A stretch of DNA of 37,270 nucleotides from a virus: positions 1-37,270 of the IMG/VR virus record IMGVR_UViG_3300006753_000021. One strand, written 5' to 3'. Below are positions 29,694-36,018 of this stretch, in pieces. Both the position numbers and the translations under genes were made by a program. Position 1 is the stretch's first letter, and the number at the start of each line of letters is the position of its first letter. Below the pieces are notes generated by a model. It was given only the letters and a program-made list of their open reading frames with translations. It searched no databases and was not told the DNA's origin.

Positions 29694-30029
29694 TCACCTG
29701 ATCACAGCATCGAGCAATATCATCCTGGTCCTTGCCAGCAGCGCCTCTTCGCTACCGTGCTCGGCCTCCCATTCCTTGCGCCCCTGCCCTCCGAGGCGGC
29801 CCTCGCCATCGGTCGCCATGTGATGCTTTTTGCAGACGGGGATAAGCTTTAGGTGATCTTTTCCGCGACCGTGGCCGGTGTCGCAGTGGTGAGCGATCGA
29901 CGGTCCGCGTCTACCGCAGCCCGGGACGATACACGCCATGCGCTTCACCCTGCGGACGTGCCGCTTCTCCCGGTCGGTCAAGGCTTGCGCTCGAAGCCTT
30001 TCCAAATCGCACCGATGAGGATCAAACAT
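29694..30029 (-). CDS. HNH/Ref-like nuclease
   Basis: A 111-aa protein from ATG 30029. A TTG at 29981 (LTDREKRHVRRVKRMACIVP) is another possible start that fits both the family's usual N-terminus and the stop of the upstream small gene. Zinc/HNH-type pattern: CIVPGCGRRGPSIAHHCDTG, then KLIPVCKKHH, then WEAEHGSEEALL. The AHH, IPxCxxHH and WExxHG set is that of the Ref/DUF968 family of RecA-dependent or HNH-type phage nucleases. It probably acts in recombination or in replicative DNA cutting. Confidence 0.75.
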   Translation of the reverse strand: MFDPHRCDLERLRAQALTDREKRHVRRVKRMACIVPGCGRRGPSIAHHCDTGHGRGKDHLKLIPVCKKHHMATDGEGRLGGQGRKEWEAEHGSEEALLARTRMILLDAVIR

Positions 30030-30064
30030 ACTCCCAGTCCCGCCATATACCAAGCAAGCATCAT
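29978..30064 (-). CDS. 28-aa single-pass membrane peptide
   Basis: ATG 30064 overlaps the stop of the preceding gene (ATGATG). One hydrophobic helix, AWYMAGLGVCLILIGAIW (residues 4-21), ends in a basic tail (KGFERKP). It overlaps the HNH gene if that starts at 30029. Size and layout fit small inner-membrane phage peptides; a lysis or exclusion role cannot be shown. Confidence 0.5.
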   Translation of the reverse strand: MMLAWYMAGLGVCLILIGAIWKGFERKP

Positions 30065-30189
30065 AACGTCTCCTGTTGTAACCACAGGATCCGGAACAGA
30101 TCGTCGCAGCGCCAGGCCAGCAGATCTACCAGCCGCTGGCGCGACGACGGCGAGAAATCAAATGTCAACTGATCAGAACGGGAGGTCAC
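30061..30189 (-). CDS. 42-aa small protein
   Basis: GTG 30189 lies in the last codons of the preceding gene (17-base overlap). The product starts VTSRSDQLTFDFSPSSRQRL and ends in an amphipathic helix (DLLAWRCDDLFRILWLQQ). Its TGA overlaps the membrane peptide start. No family was recognised. Confidence 0.5.
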   Translation of the reverse strand: MTSRSDQLTFDFSPSSRQRLVDLLAWRCDDLFRILWLQQETL

Positions 30190-30391
30190 GGGCCTTCTCC
30201 ATTGGCGACCTCTCTGCTGCCCGGTCGCTTGCGGTATCGTTGGGGTTCTGTAACTGCAGACGCCGACATTGTGCGTAGACATCCTTGTAGGTCCGCCCTA
30301 GGTTCTTCGCCAGGTAGTGGACGATGCCGGTGTAGATGCCGTTCTGGTCCCAGCGCCCTTTGATGCCTGTTGCTTCTGCGATTGGATTCAC
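30173..30391 (-). CDS. 72-aa small protein behind hairpin
   Basis: GTG 30391 behind GGAGGGAAC. Hairpin copy 3 ends 11 bases upstream of the start. The sequence VNPIAEATGIKGRWDQNGIY has a helix-turn-helix-like beginning and a second basic helix (NLGRTYKDVYAQCRRLQL), so DNA binding is possible. Function unknown. Confidence 0.6.
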   Translation of the reverse strand: MNPIAEATGIKGRWDQNGIYTGIVHYLAKNLGRTYKDVYAQCRRLQLQNPNDTASDRAAERSPMEKARDLPF

Positions 30392-30401
30392 GTTCCCTCC
30401 A

Positions 30402-30418
30402 TTTGCACACTGTGCAAA
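30402..30418 (-). repeat. Intercistronic 17-base hairpin, copy 3
   Basis: TTTGCAC-ACT-GTGCAAA on the plus strand. It begins 2 bases after the stop of the winged-helix gene and touches the GGAGGG site of the next. No room for a promoter exists here, which favours an RNA-level role. Confidence 0.9.
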
Positions 30419-30419
30419 T

Positions 30420-31304
30420 TCAACGGGTTTCTGGATACTGTTCTGATAGCGATGGCGCTCGCAGCTTCTCCTTCCAGCTATCGTTTGTCCTTTGCCTGTC
30501 ACGCCGGTCCCGTTTCGCCGTATCGCGCGCCACCTCGATTTCTTGATGCCACCGTTCGATTGTCTTGCCGATCACCCCTCCGCTTTTCCCTCCGTTGCCC
30601 AGCAAGTAGTTCCAGCCGGCATTCTGCTGCACGACCTTCTGTCGGATCGCTTCAATGTTGGACGAGACCTCCCCGAGGATATCTCGGATACCGTAGCCAT
30701 TGGGGAGGGCGTTGAGGTGTAGCTGCAGACGTCGCGTGACGGATCCCGATACGGGGATGGGGTAGGAGAGTTCCTCGAGCAGTTGCTTTTGTAGTTCCTG
30801 CGCTTGAGGAAAAACAGCACCGGCAGGAGGATCGTCCGCTACCATAGCTTGTTCTTCCTCCTTATCTTGTACTTGCAAGTCTTTAGATTCATGATTCTCT
30901 TTGGGGGAACATATGTTGGTACCCCCCATGAACTTTTGTTCACCCCCCCCATCACCAGTTATCTGGTCCTGCCTCAGGCTATCCTCCATCTGTTGCACCC
31001 ACCTGAACTTATACACATTCGACTGCTGCCCACCGTCATCGGCCTTCCGTTCTACGACCTCGATGAGATTTGCCTCCTTGAGCTTCTTGACGAGGTCGCA
31101 CACATACTTTCTCGAGATACACAGATCGTCTGCGAGCGTGCCAAGGGCAGGCCACGCAGCGCCATTGGCTCCGGCGTATCGCGCCAGTTGAGCATACAAC
31201 AGCTTGGCTGCCGCCGGAACCGCTGACATTCCCATCAGCCATTCAGGGACAAAGCATCCGCTGAACATCTTGTGCGGGTTAATGTAATCTCCTACGCTCG
31301 GCAT
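30420..31304 (-). CDS. Winged-helix replication/regulatory protein
   Basis: A 294-aa protein from ATG 31304 behind AGGAGG. Residues about 35-100 form an HTH_36-like winged helix (AAKLLYAQLARYAGANGAAW, LGTLADDLCISRKYVCDLVK, KLKEANLIEVVER), as in phage and plasmid replication initiators. The middle is acidic. A C-terminal part (GYGIRDILGEVSSNIEAIRQ, then AGWNYLLGNG) resembles the DnaD-like region that such initiators use to recruit helicase, and it ends basic. Expression is likely controlled by the leader at 31329-31429. Confidence 0.65.
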   Translation of the reverse strand: MPSVGDYINPHKMFSGCFVPEWLMGMSAVPAAAKLLYAQLARYAGANGAAWPALGTLADDLCISRKYVCDLVKKLKEANLIEVVERKADDGGQQSNVYKFRWVQQMEDSLRQDQITGDGGGEQKFMGGTNICSPKENHESKDLQVQDKEEEQAMVADDPPAGAVFPQAQELQKQLLEELSYPIPVSGSVTRRLQLHLNALPNGYGIRDILGEVSSNIEAIRQKVVQQNAGWNYLLGNGGKSGGVIGKTIERWHQEIEVARDTAKRDRRDRQRTNDSWKEKLRAPSLSEQYPETR

Positions 31305-31328
31305 CACTCAACCTCCTGAAAATAGAAA

Positions 31329-31429
31329 CGCGCCGGAAGTGTCAGGCATCCATACCCGAGAGTATTGATGCATCTTCCGGCGCGGGAAGCGCGGCTTTTG
31401 ATCCAGTGCTCGGATATAGTATGCCTGAC
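31329..31429 (-). promoter_or_regulatory. Structured leader with competing stems
   Basis: In the minus-strand RNA, 5' to 3': segment A (31429-31421, GTCAGGCAT), B (31384-31374, CGCGCCGGAAG), C (31349-31341, ATGCCTGAC), D (31339-31329, CTTCCGGCGCG). A pairs with C (9 perfect bases) and B with D (11 perfect), an interlocked arrangement. B can also pair locally through CTTCC-CGCGCC-GGAAG. TTTCTATTTTC follows D, then the ribosome site. It could be a pseudoknot, attenuator or riboswitch-like element. Confidence 0.65.
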
Positions 31430-31436
31430 GGGATAA

Positions 31437-31465
31437 AATCTACGGCCGTTCACAGGATTTGTCAA
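31437..31465 (-). promoter_or_regulatory. Sigma70-like promoter before winged-helix gene
   Basis: Minus strand: TTGACA at 31465-31460, 17-base spacer, TAGATT at 31442-31437. The -35 box overlaps the end of the Dam-type gene. Transcription would begin near 31430, at the start of the structured leader. Confidence 0.65.
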
Positions 31466-32247
31466 GAGGCAATCTCCTTGTTAAATTCCATCAGATTCGT
31501 CATGCTCATTTTCAGCCTTATTTTTCTTCTTTCTGCCACCTCTTGCACCGTAATATCTTGCCGAATAAATAGATTTTCATTTGTCCAAATAACCTCTTTA
31601 TGTTGGTATTTGTTCCCTCTGGACGAAACAAGAGGCTTAAATGGAAGCCAATTTTGTCCTTCCGCTTCACATACTATTACTTGTCCTGTTAGTTGTTTGC
31701 ACCAATCTCCGAGATGTTGATAATCAATGGCATTGCACCCGTATTTGTAATACTTGCCACCGATAACATAAGGTGGATCAACAAACCAAGTTGCTTCGAT
31801 ACTGGGGGACTCTTTCTCGTAGTCTCCACAAATGACTTTCCAATGTCGTATTTTCTCCAAGTTGTTGGCAATTGATTCTAATCTAAATTGTTGAGTATTT
31901 GGTCTAACAACTGTTTTCCACCTCGATGCTGTCTTTTTTGGCATGGATGGGGCACCAGTAATGATGAAGCCCACCAAATCTTTCTGCTCTTGGCAATCCC
32001 ACTTAAAGTCATCTGTGTTTTCCCCACACTTCAACTGACGAATAGATAGAATGTCGGCTTTAGAACATTTTTGGAGCCATTTCCACAAGTTACATATAAC
32101 ATCATATTTTTCTATTAGGATTACATCCCTGTCCCAATACATTAAAGCGTATTGTGCTGTTCCTGCAAATGGTTCAATAATAGTTCCATATTGGGGAGCA
32201 GGGTAATGCTTAACTATTTTTGACTTGCTTCCGTAGTATCCCCACAT
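31462..32247 (-). CDS. Dam-type N6-adenine methyltransferase, AT-rich
   Basis: A 261-aa protein from ATG 32247 behind AAGGAG. It has the N-terminal WGYYGSKSKI, SAM motif IIEPFAGTAQ (23-32) and catalytic FVDPPY (155-160), the alpha-class or D12/Dam order. The gene is clearly richer in A and T than everything around it, with many AAA, AAT and ATT codons, so it was probably acquired from a different genome. With the beta-class enzyme at 26902 the phage has two DNA methyltransferases. Target sequence unknown. Confidence 0.85.
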   Translation of the reverse strand: MWGYYGSKSKIVKHYPAPQYGTIIEPFAGTAQYALMYWDRDVILIEKYDVICNLWKWLQKCSKADILSIRQLKCGENTDDFKWDCQEQKDLVGFIITGAPSMPKKTASRWKTVVRPNTQQFRLESIANNLEKIRHWKVICGDYEKESPSIEATWFVDPPYVIGGKYYKYGCNAIDYQHLGDWCKQLTGQVIVCEAEGQNWLPFKPLVSSRGNKYQHKEVIWTNENLFIRQDITVQEVAERRKIRLKMSMTNLMEFNKEIAS

Positions 32248-32288
32248 AATTTCAACTCCTTAACTATTTTCTCGTTTGCATCCACGTT

Positions 32289-32828
32289 TCACAGTTCGTA
32301 TCCACAGTTAGGACAAGTCGGTCCTGCCGTCTCCCCGGCGGCCTCTGCGGGTTCTGGTTTCGGATCCGATGCCTTCTTATTCTCCTTGACTTCTTCCTGC
32401 AGCCTGTCCCGGGGCGTGACGGCCGCACGACCCAGCACCTCCAGCGCATTCTCCTCGGTGATCTCGAAGTCTCGCCGCATGAGGTCGCTTTTATACTGTC
32501 CCAGCGCCGCGAGCGTCCCCACCGGCACTCCCCACTCCAGCCACCGGCCGTAGGCCTGCCCGCAGCGGATGGCCTTACGAAAGGCATCATAAGAGAGCGG
32601 CAGGTTGATCCCGCCGCTCTCTGTCGGTGCGTGGTAGAGGTCCTGGAGGCTGTCAAACCCCTCGATCTCCCAGGCGGTCTGCTCGTCGTCGCGCGTAGCG
32701 TCATACTGCGCCAGCGTTAGGGCCGTAATCACATAGCCACCCTCCAGCATATCACGACCCTGTATCGCTGACGCTTTGAGCCGCCGGGCCTGGACGACAG
32801 CTTCAGTCGTTTGTTCTGGATCTTTCAT
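32289..32828 (-). CDS. 179-aa protein with C-terminal zinc hook
   Basis: ATG 32828 overlaps the SWIM gene end. It is a helical protein (MKDPEQTTEAVVQARRLKAS start, GFDSLQDLYHAPTE, YDAFRKAIRCGQAYGRWLEW) resembling phage proteins that read as sigma-like or KilA-adjacent regulators, but no family is sure. It ends CPNCGYEL, half a zinc ribbon that could pair in a dimer. It lies in the early/middle gene block. Confidence 0.55.
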   Translation of the reverse strand: MKDPEQTTEAVVQARRLKASAIQGRDMLEGGYVITALTLAQYDATRDDEQTAWEIEGFDSLQDLYHAPTESGGINLPLSYDAFRKAIRCGQAYGRWLEWGVPVGTLAALGQYKSDLMRRDFEITEENALEVLGRAAVTPRDRLQEEVKENKKASDPKPEPAEAAGETAGPTCPNCGYEL

Positions 32829-33069
32829 GGATTAGCTCCGGTAACCACGGCATCGATCGGATCTTGTCGTTCACCCAATCCACGTGTTTACACGCTCGCT
32901 GGTGCCCCCGTGCCGTGTAGTCGGGGCAGTCGCATCCCCCGTGGGTCAGCCCGGGGCGCACGCGGTAGACTGTGCCGTCCCGCTTATGGATGTGCCAGAC
33001 ACCCCCCACAGGGATATCTGGCACCGAGTAATGTTTGCCCTCTGCCATCGTGAGATATTTAGGCGGCAT
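32803..33069 (-). CDS. SWIM zinc-finger protein
   Basis: An 88-aa protein from ATG 33069 behind GGAGGAGG, overlapping the end of the preceding gene by 11 bases. The pattern GGCDCPDYTARGHQRACKHV is the SWIM motif (CxCx(n)CxH) that binds zinc and is linked to DNA or protein binding, including recombination mediators. A beta strand pair precedes it (GGVWHIHKRDGTVYRVRPG). It sits next to the possible annealing protein, so a recombination role is plausible. Confidence 0.8.
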   Translation of the reverse strand: MPPKYLTMAEGKHYSVPDIPVGGVWHIHKRDGTVYRVRPGLTHGGCDCPDYTARGHQRACKHVDWVNDKIRSMPWLPELIHERSRTND

Positions 33070-33889
33070 GGACCTCCTCCTCCTCTGCCTCTTCTGCCTC
33101 TTCTGCCTCTTCTGCCTGCTCTTCCTCCCATAAGCGCACCCGCTGAGCAAGCCGCTTCTTCAGCCCCTCGATATAGACATCAGCCTGTTTCCGGTCGCCG
33201 CCCTCGAAAGCCTCCCAGGCCTGTTCCATTTCTTTCTCGGTGAACACCGCTGTCCCGCCGTCGTAGGATTCCTCCAGCAGGCGCGTAAACATAGCTCTCT
33301 GCTTGTCTGTCGGCCCAACGACCTCAGGGGTGGGTTCGGAGGTGGGTTCGGGGCGATCGTCCGTTTTAGAGCCGTTTCCGGCCGTTCTCGGAGATCGTGC
33401 CGGCGGGGAAGGCGATCGCGTGCCATGATCCATACCCTCGGATGACGAGCCCTCCCCACCAGCCTCTATCTCGTCCACCGAGCACATCCCCGTCGCCGTC
33501 GCCAGACGCATAGCTCGGTTGGTAGCTCGCCGGGTAGCCATCTCCAGCGGATACTCAGAAAACTTCACGAACCCGCTCAGGTTCTTGGGCGTCGCCGTCC
33601 CGTAGTCCACGAACGGCTCGCTGAACCCCTGGATGTGGACCTCGCCGCGGACCAGCACCAGCGGGTCACTGTCTCCCAGCCCCATCATCTGGCGCACCAG
33701 ACGATACTCCTCCGGTGCCGGGATCTTGCCCTGGATGGCAAAGCACCCAGCCTTGTAGGTCTGCAGCATCTTATACTGCAGACCGGCACCGGTGATGTAG
33801 AGACTCCCCTGGATGTTGGCGACAAACTCCTCGGCCTGCTCCGCCGAAAACCCCTCTGCCTCTGCTGCTGCCTTGATCTTTGGATCCAT
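33059..33889 (-). CDS. Possible single-strand annealing/binding protein
   Basis: A 276-aa protein from ATG 33889. The N-terminal 140 residues have a compact alpha/beta pattern ending in YPLEMATRRATNRAMRLATA and GMCSVDEIE. This resembles the conserved helix of RecT/Rad52-type phage annealing proteins (E-x-A-x-x-R-A-x-x-R-A-L), but the match is by eye. A Ser/Pro-rich linker follows, then a helical part and a very acidic tail (EEEQAEEAEEAEEAEEEE), as in SSB and gp2.5 proteins that recruit partners. A SWIM protein follows. Inferred role: recombination or replication of phage DNA. Confidence 0.45.
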   Translation of the reverse strand: MDPKIKAAAEAEGFSAEQAEEFVANIQGSLYITGAGLQYKMLQTYKAGCFAIQGKIPAPEEYRLVRQMMGLGDSDPLVLVRGEVHIQGFSEPFVDYGTATPKNLSGFVKFSEYPLEMATRRATNRAMRLATATGMCSVDEIEAGGEGSSSEGMDHGTRSPSPPARSPRTAGNGSKTDDRPEPTSEPTPEVVGPTDKQRAMFTRLLEESYDGGTAVFTEKEMEQAWEAFEGGDRKQADVYIEGLKKRLAQRVRLWEEEQAEEAEEAEEAEEEEVHAA

Positions 33890-34249
33890 CTACCCCTCCT
33901 GTTTAGATTTCGCTGCCTTCTCCGCTGCTGCTTGCGCTGCGAGCACTTTCTCCGCCCTGATGCAGGCGTCGTGGACCTCGATTCCACATTGCTCCCGAAC
34001 CTCCGGCGCTATGCGCAGCCACCGCTGCTGTATCAGATAGCGACGCGCGGCACGGTTATCGATCTGCGCCTTCAGGCCCCGCAGGGTAAACTTCTCATTC
34101 TCGATCCGGAGGCGCTCGATCTCCAGATCCAGCACATCGACGTCCTTCTCGGCCGCCTTCAGCCTCGGACTGTCCTCAGCGATCAGCCGATACATGCGCA
34201 TCTTCACCGGATCCTTCGTCACATCCTCATCCGGAGTCTGCCGTGCCAT
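33890..34249 (-). CDS. 119-aa helical early protein
   Basis: ATG 34249 behind GGAGG, overlapping the end of the repressor gene by 23 bases. The product is almost all helix (VLDLEIERLRIENEKFTLRG) with a coiled coil at about 30-65 and an Ala/Lys-rich end (LAAQAAAEKAAKSKQEG). It directly follows the Cro-like gene. No family was recognised; a replication or regulatory helper is possible. Confidence 0.65.
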   Translation of the reverse strand: MARQTPDEDVTKDPVKMRMYRLIAEDSPRLKAAEKDVDVLDLEIERLRIENEKFTLRGLKAQIDNRAARRYLIQQRWLRIAPEVREQCGIEVHDACIRAEKVLAAQAAAEKAAKSKQEG

Positions 34250-34421
34250 CGTCGACCTCCTTCCATACTCCCTCCAACACCTTTCGAGACAATCCCCCCG
34301 GGGCATTCGTGCCCCTCTCCCACCTGCTGACCGTTCCCGCATCAGCACCGATCCGGCGCGCGAAGGCTGCCTGCGACAACCCCAGGCGTTTCCTAAGGTC
34401 CCTGATCTGCCATCCGAACAT
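34227..34421 (-). CDS. Cro/XRE-family repressor
   Basis: A 64-aa protein from ATG 34421 behind AGGAGGAG. The helix-turn-helix is LRKRLGLSQAAFARRIGADA followed by GTVSRWERGTNAPGG (about residues 9-43), the classical XRE pattern. The small size fits Cro-like proteins. It is the first minus-strand gene of the control region and likely binds the palindrome at 34446-34467, which overlaps its own promoter. Confidence 0.9.
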   Translation of the reverse strand: MFGWQIRDLRKRLGLSQAAFARRIGADAGTVSRWERGTNAPGGLSRKVLEGVWKEVDDGTADSG

Positions 34422-34445
34422 ATGCTCCTCCTCTCTGTTTGTGAT

Positions 34446-34467
34446 TGCCTATACCATAATATAGGCA
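34446..34467. promoter_or_regulatory. Operator-like palindrome
   Basis: TGCCTATA-CCATAA-TATAGGCA: perfect 8-base arms around 6 bases. It covers the -10 box of the leftward promoter and lies 25 bases before the Cro-like gene. Related ATAGGC half-sites recur near 34516 and 34580. Confidence 0.8.
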
Positions 34468-34486
34468 CTTTCAGGCTACCCGTCCA
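34458..34486 (-). promoter_or_regulatory. Leftward early promoter
   Basis: Minus strand: TGGACG at 34486-34481, 17-base spacer, TATATT at 34463-34458. The -10 box lies within the operator palindrome, so the Cro-like protein could shut it off. Confidence 0.6.
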
Positions 34487-34606
34487 CCAGATATTTTACT
34501 GCACGATAGGCCGAGTTTCCCCTAATGCCTTGCAGCCCAACAGCATCCGCCGAAAAACTTTTTTCGTCCGGTGGGCTCAGATAGGCCCAAAAAGCCCTGA
34601 AATCGC

Positions 34607-34635
34607 TTGACATTGGGTGGGCAAATGCTTATATT
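34607..34635 (+). promoter_or_regulatory. Rightward early promoter
   Basis: TTGACA at 34607-34612, 17-base spacer, TATATT at 34630-34635, nearly consensus. A transcript would begin near 34642 and read into the plus-strand operon through a long untranslated stretch. Confidence 0.8.
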
Positions 34636-34928
34636 TTAACTGTGGGGGGGGAAGGACAGGGCAACCGGAACGAGAGGAGATCGAGAGTAAAAGCGAAGTC
34701 GAAGGGGCCAGTAGAGAGGGAAGTTGACAATACGCTCTAGGCGCTGGAAGAGACCTTCGACACAATAGCCCACCGGTGAAAGCGACGTGCGAGATGCACC
34801 TCTCCTGTAAACCGAATGGCAGGAACAAAACGAATATTGGGCGAGCAGCGACAGGCCGTAGGGGTCGCACCCGTAAAGCGCTTCCAGCCCCTCTATCAAC
34901 GGGGAGGCAAACGGCAGTTGCACGGTCC
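34636..34928 (+). other. About 290 bases with no convincing gene
   Basis: The stretch downstream of the rightward promoter lacks a frame with both ribosome site and protein-like sequence. It is purine-rich at first. It contains an inverted pair GCTGGAAG/CTTCCAGC about 135 bases apart and several small stems. It could be a long leader, a noncoding RNA or part of a replication origin. Confidence 0.5.
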
Positions 34929-34956
34929 TTGACGGACACGTGTCGGGTGCTAGTAT
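34929..34956 (+). promoter_or_regulatory. Second rightward promoter with palindrome in spacer
   Basis: TTGACG at 34929-34934, 16-base spacer, TAGTAT at 34951-34956. The spacer begins with the 10-base palindrome GACACGTGTC (34935-34944), a likely protein-binding site. The first gene starts 27 bases downstream. Confidence 0.55.
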
Positions 34957-34982
34957 AGGCGCGGCGTCACATTGGAGGGTGT

Positions 34983-35195
34983 ATGTATCGCTCTGAGGCA
35001 GTGCAAGAGGCCGCACGTCGCAATGCGCGGCGGCAACCGGGAGAGGCTGAGTGGGTGGTAGACTGGTCCTGGACCGAGCACCACCGTCCGGCGCAGATGC
35101 ATATCGTCAGGCAGGCGAAGCCGGACGAGCAGCCTGACGACCACCTGGACATTGGGCAGGATCAGGCGGCCGACCCGCTGGACCTGTCCTTTTGA
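34983..35195 (+). CDS. 70-aa early protein
   Basis: ATG 34983 behind TTGGAGGG. The N-terminus is helical and basic (MYRSEAVQEAARRNARRQPG), the middle Trp/His-rich (EWVVDWSWTEHHRPAQMHIV), the end acidic (PDEQPDDHLDIGQDQAADPL). It is the first gene of the rightward operon. Phage early genes of this size often act on host proteins. No family was recognised. Confidence 0.65.
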   Translation: MYRSEAVQEAARRNARRQPGEAEWVVDWSWTEHHRPAQMHIVRQAKPDEQPDDHLDIGQDQAADPLDLSF

Positions 35196-35200
35196 TCTGA

Positions 35201-35220
35201 GCCGGGGCGGATACCCCGGC
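35201..35220 (+). other. Intercistronic hairpin
   Basis: GCCGGGG-CGGATA-CCCCGGC, a perfect 7-base stem 5 bases after the stop of the 70-aa gene. No U-tract follows, so it is probably not a terminator. It may protect the upstream message from decay. Confidence 0.65.
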
Positions 35221-35286
35221 ATACAGGATGGGCCCTCAGGCGCAGACAGCGCTGGCGAGAGGGCGTCACGTCAAACTGGAGGGGCT

Positions 35287-35556
35287 ATGAAAAAGATCTT
35301 CCGTGTTCCGGCAGGATCGCCGGCGAGGGTGTTCAAAGGCTTCGGCCTGCCCGCTGCGATGGAGAGCGTCGTCACCAACAAAGACGCTGACTATAGCGAG
35401 CGAGACGTGATCCTGGACCCCTCGGGGATCAAGGGCTGGCGCACGCCGGAGGGGCGTACCTGGGCCAAGCAGGGATACTTCGGGTTCCGGCTGCCGAAGA
35501 ACAGCAGGGGCGCCCGGTGGATGATGGTTCACCAGATGTGCGTGGAGGGCATATAA
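35287..35556 (+). CDS. 89-aa early protein
   Basis: ATG 35287 behind GGAGGGG; earlier in-frame starts lie in the intergenic hairpin region. The product (MKKIFRVPAGSPARVFKGFG, SERDVILDPSGIKGWRTPEG, YFGFRLPKNSRGARWMMVHQ) is basic and beta-rich. Its stop overlaps the next start (TAATG). Function unknown. Confidence 0.65.
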   Translation: MKKIFRVPAGSPARVFKGFGLPAAMESVVTNKDADYSERDVILDPSGIKGWRTPEGRTWAKQGYFGFRLPKNSRGARWMMVHQMCVEGI

Positions 35557-35774
35557 TGGCTACGATCAAGAGTCACCAGGTGGCGGTGGACGACAACCGC
35601 TGGCAGATCGAAAATAAGTTTGGGGAAACGCTGGAGATCACGATTGACGGTAAAGGAGGCTGGCGCTTTTTCTCGATGGACTGGAGCGAGGGCGAGCAGG
35701 ATTGGTTTTCGACTCGCATCACCAGGGAAGACGCCGCGCAGTATTGGGACATTCCCAAAACACTCTACTCGTGA
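35556..35774 (+). CDS. 72-aa early protein
   Basis: ATG 35556 behind GGAGGG, overlapping the previous stop by one base. The sequence MATIKSHQVAVDDNRWQIEN, then ETLEITIDGKGGWRFFSMDW, is rich in strands and Trp, suggesting a small beta-barrel. The acidic middle could mimic DNA. No family was recognised. Confidence 0.65.
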   Translation: MATIKSHQVAVDDNRWQIENKFGETLEITIDGKGGWRFFSMDWSEGEQDWFSTRITREDAAQYWDIPKTLYS

Positions 35775-35784
35775 GGGAGGGCAT

Positions 35785-35955
35785 ATGAGCGAGGTATCGG
35801 CGCTGTTCAACCGGCAGTTGGTAGATGCGCGCACCATTAAAGACGCCTGGAAGCGGATCAAGGTCCTCGAGCAGCAGAACACCGACCTAATAAGTGCTTA
35901 CAAGCAGGTGCGCAAAGAAAACCGGCGGCTGCTCTACTTGCTGGAGGAGGGGTAA
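35785..35955 (+). CDS. 56-aa coiled-coil protein
   Basis: ATG 35785 behind GGGAGGG. The product is one long heptad helix (IKDAWKRIKVLEQQNTDLIS, then KQVRKENRRLLYLLEEG) with Leu/Ile at regular spacing, so it probably forms a dimer. A perfect hairpin follows the stop. Function unknown. Confidence 0.65.
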   Translation: MSEVSALFNRQLVDARTIKDAWKRIKVLEQQNTDLISAYKQVRKENRRLLYLLEEG

Positions 35956-35960
35956 AAAGT

Positions 35961-35990
35961 GGCGCGGAGCCCATCCCTAAGCTCCGCGCC
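35961..35990 (+). other. Intercistronic hairpin
   Basis: GGCGCGGAGC pairs perfectly with GCTCCGCGCC around a 10-base loop, 5 bases after the stop of the coiled-coil gene. There is no U-tract. Same placement as the hairpin at 35201. Confidence 0.75.
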
Positions 35991-36018
35991 TGCACACACA
36001 CTAGCCAGGAGAGTAATA

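Noticed and set aside
34776-34958. A 60-codon basic plus-strand frame from GTG 34776
   Set aside because: There is no ribosome site, and its end overlaps the second promoter. It could still be a leader peptide, but the support is too weak.
34577-35016. Two minus-strand frames of 120 and 126 codons in the control region
   Set aside because: They lack ribosome sites, read through both rightward promoters and the first early gene, and have no protein-like pattern.
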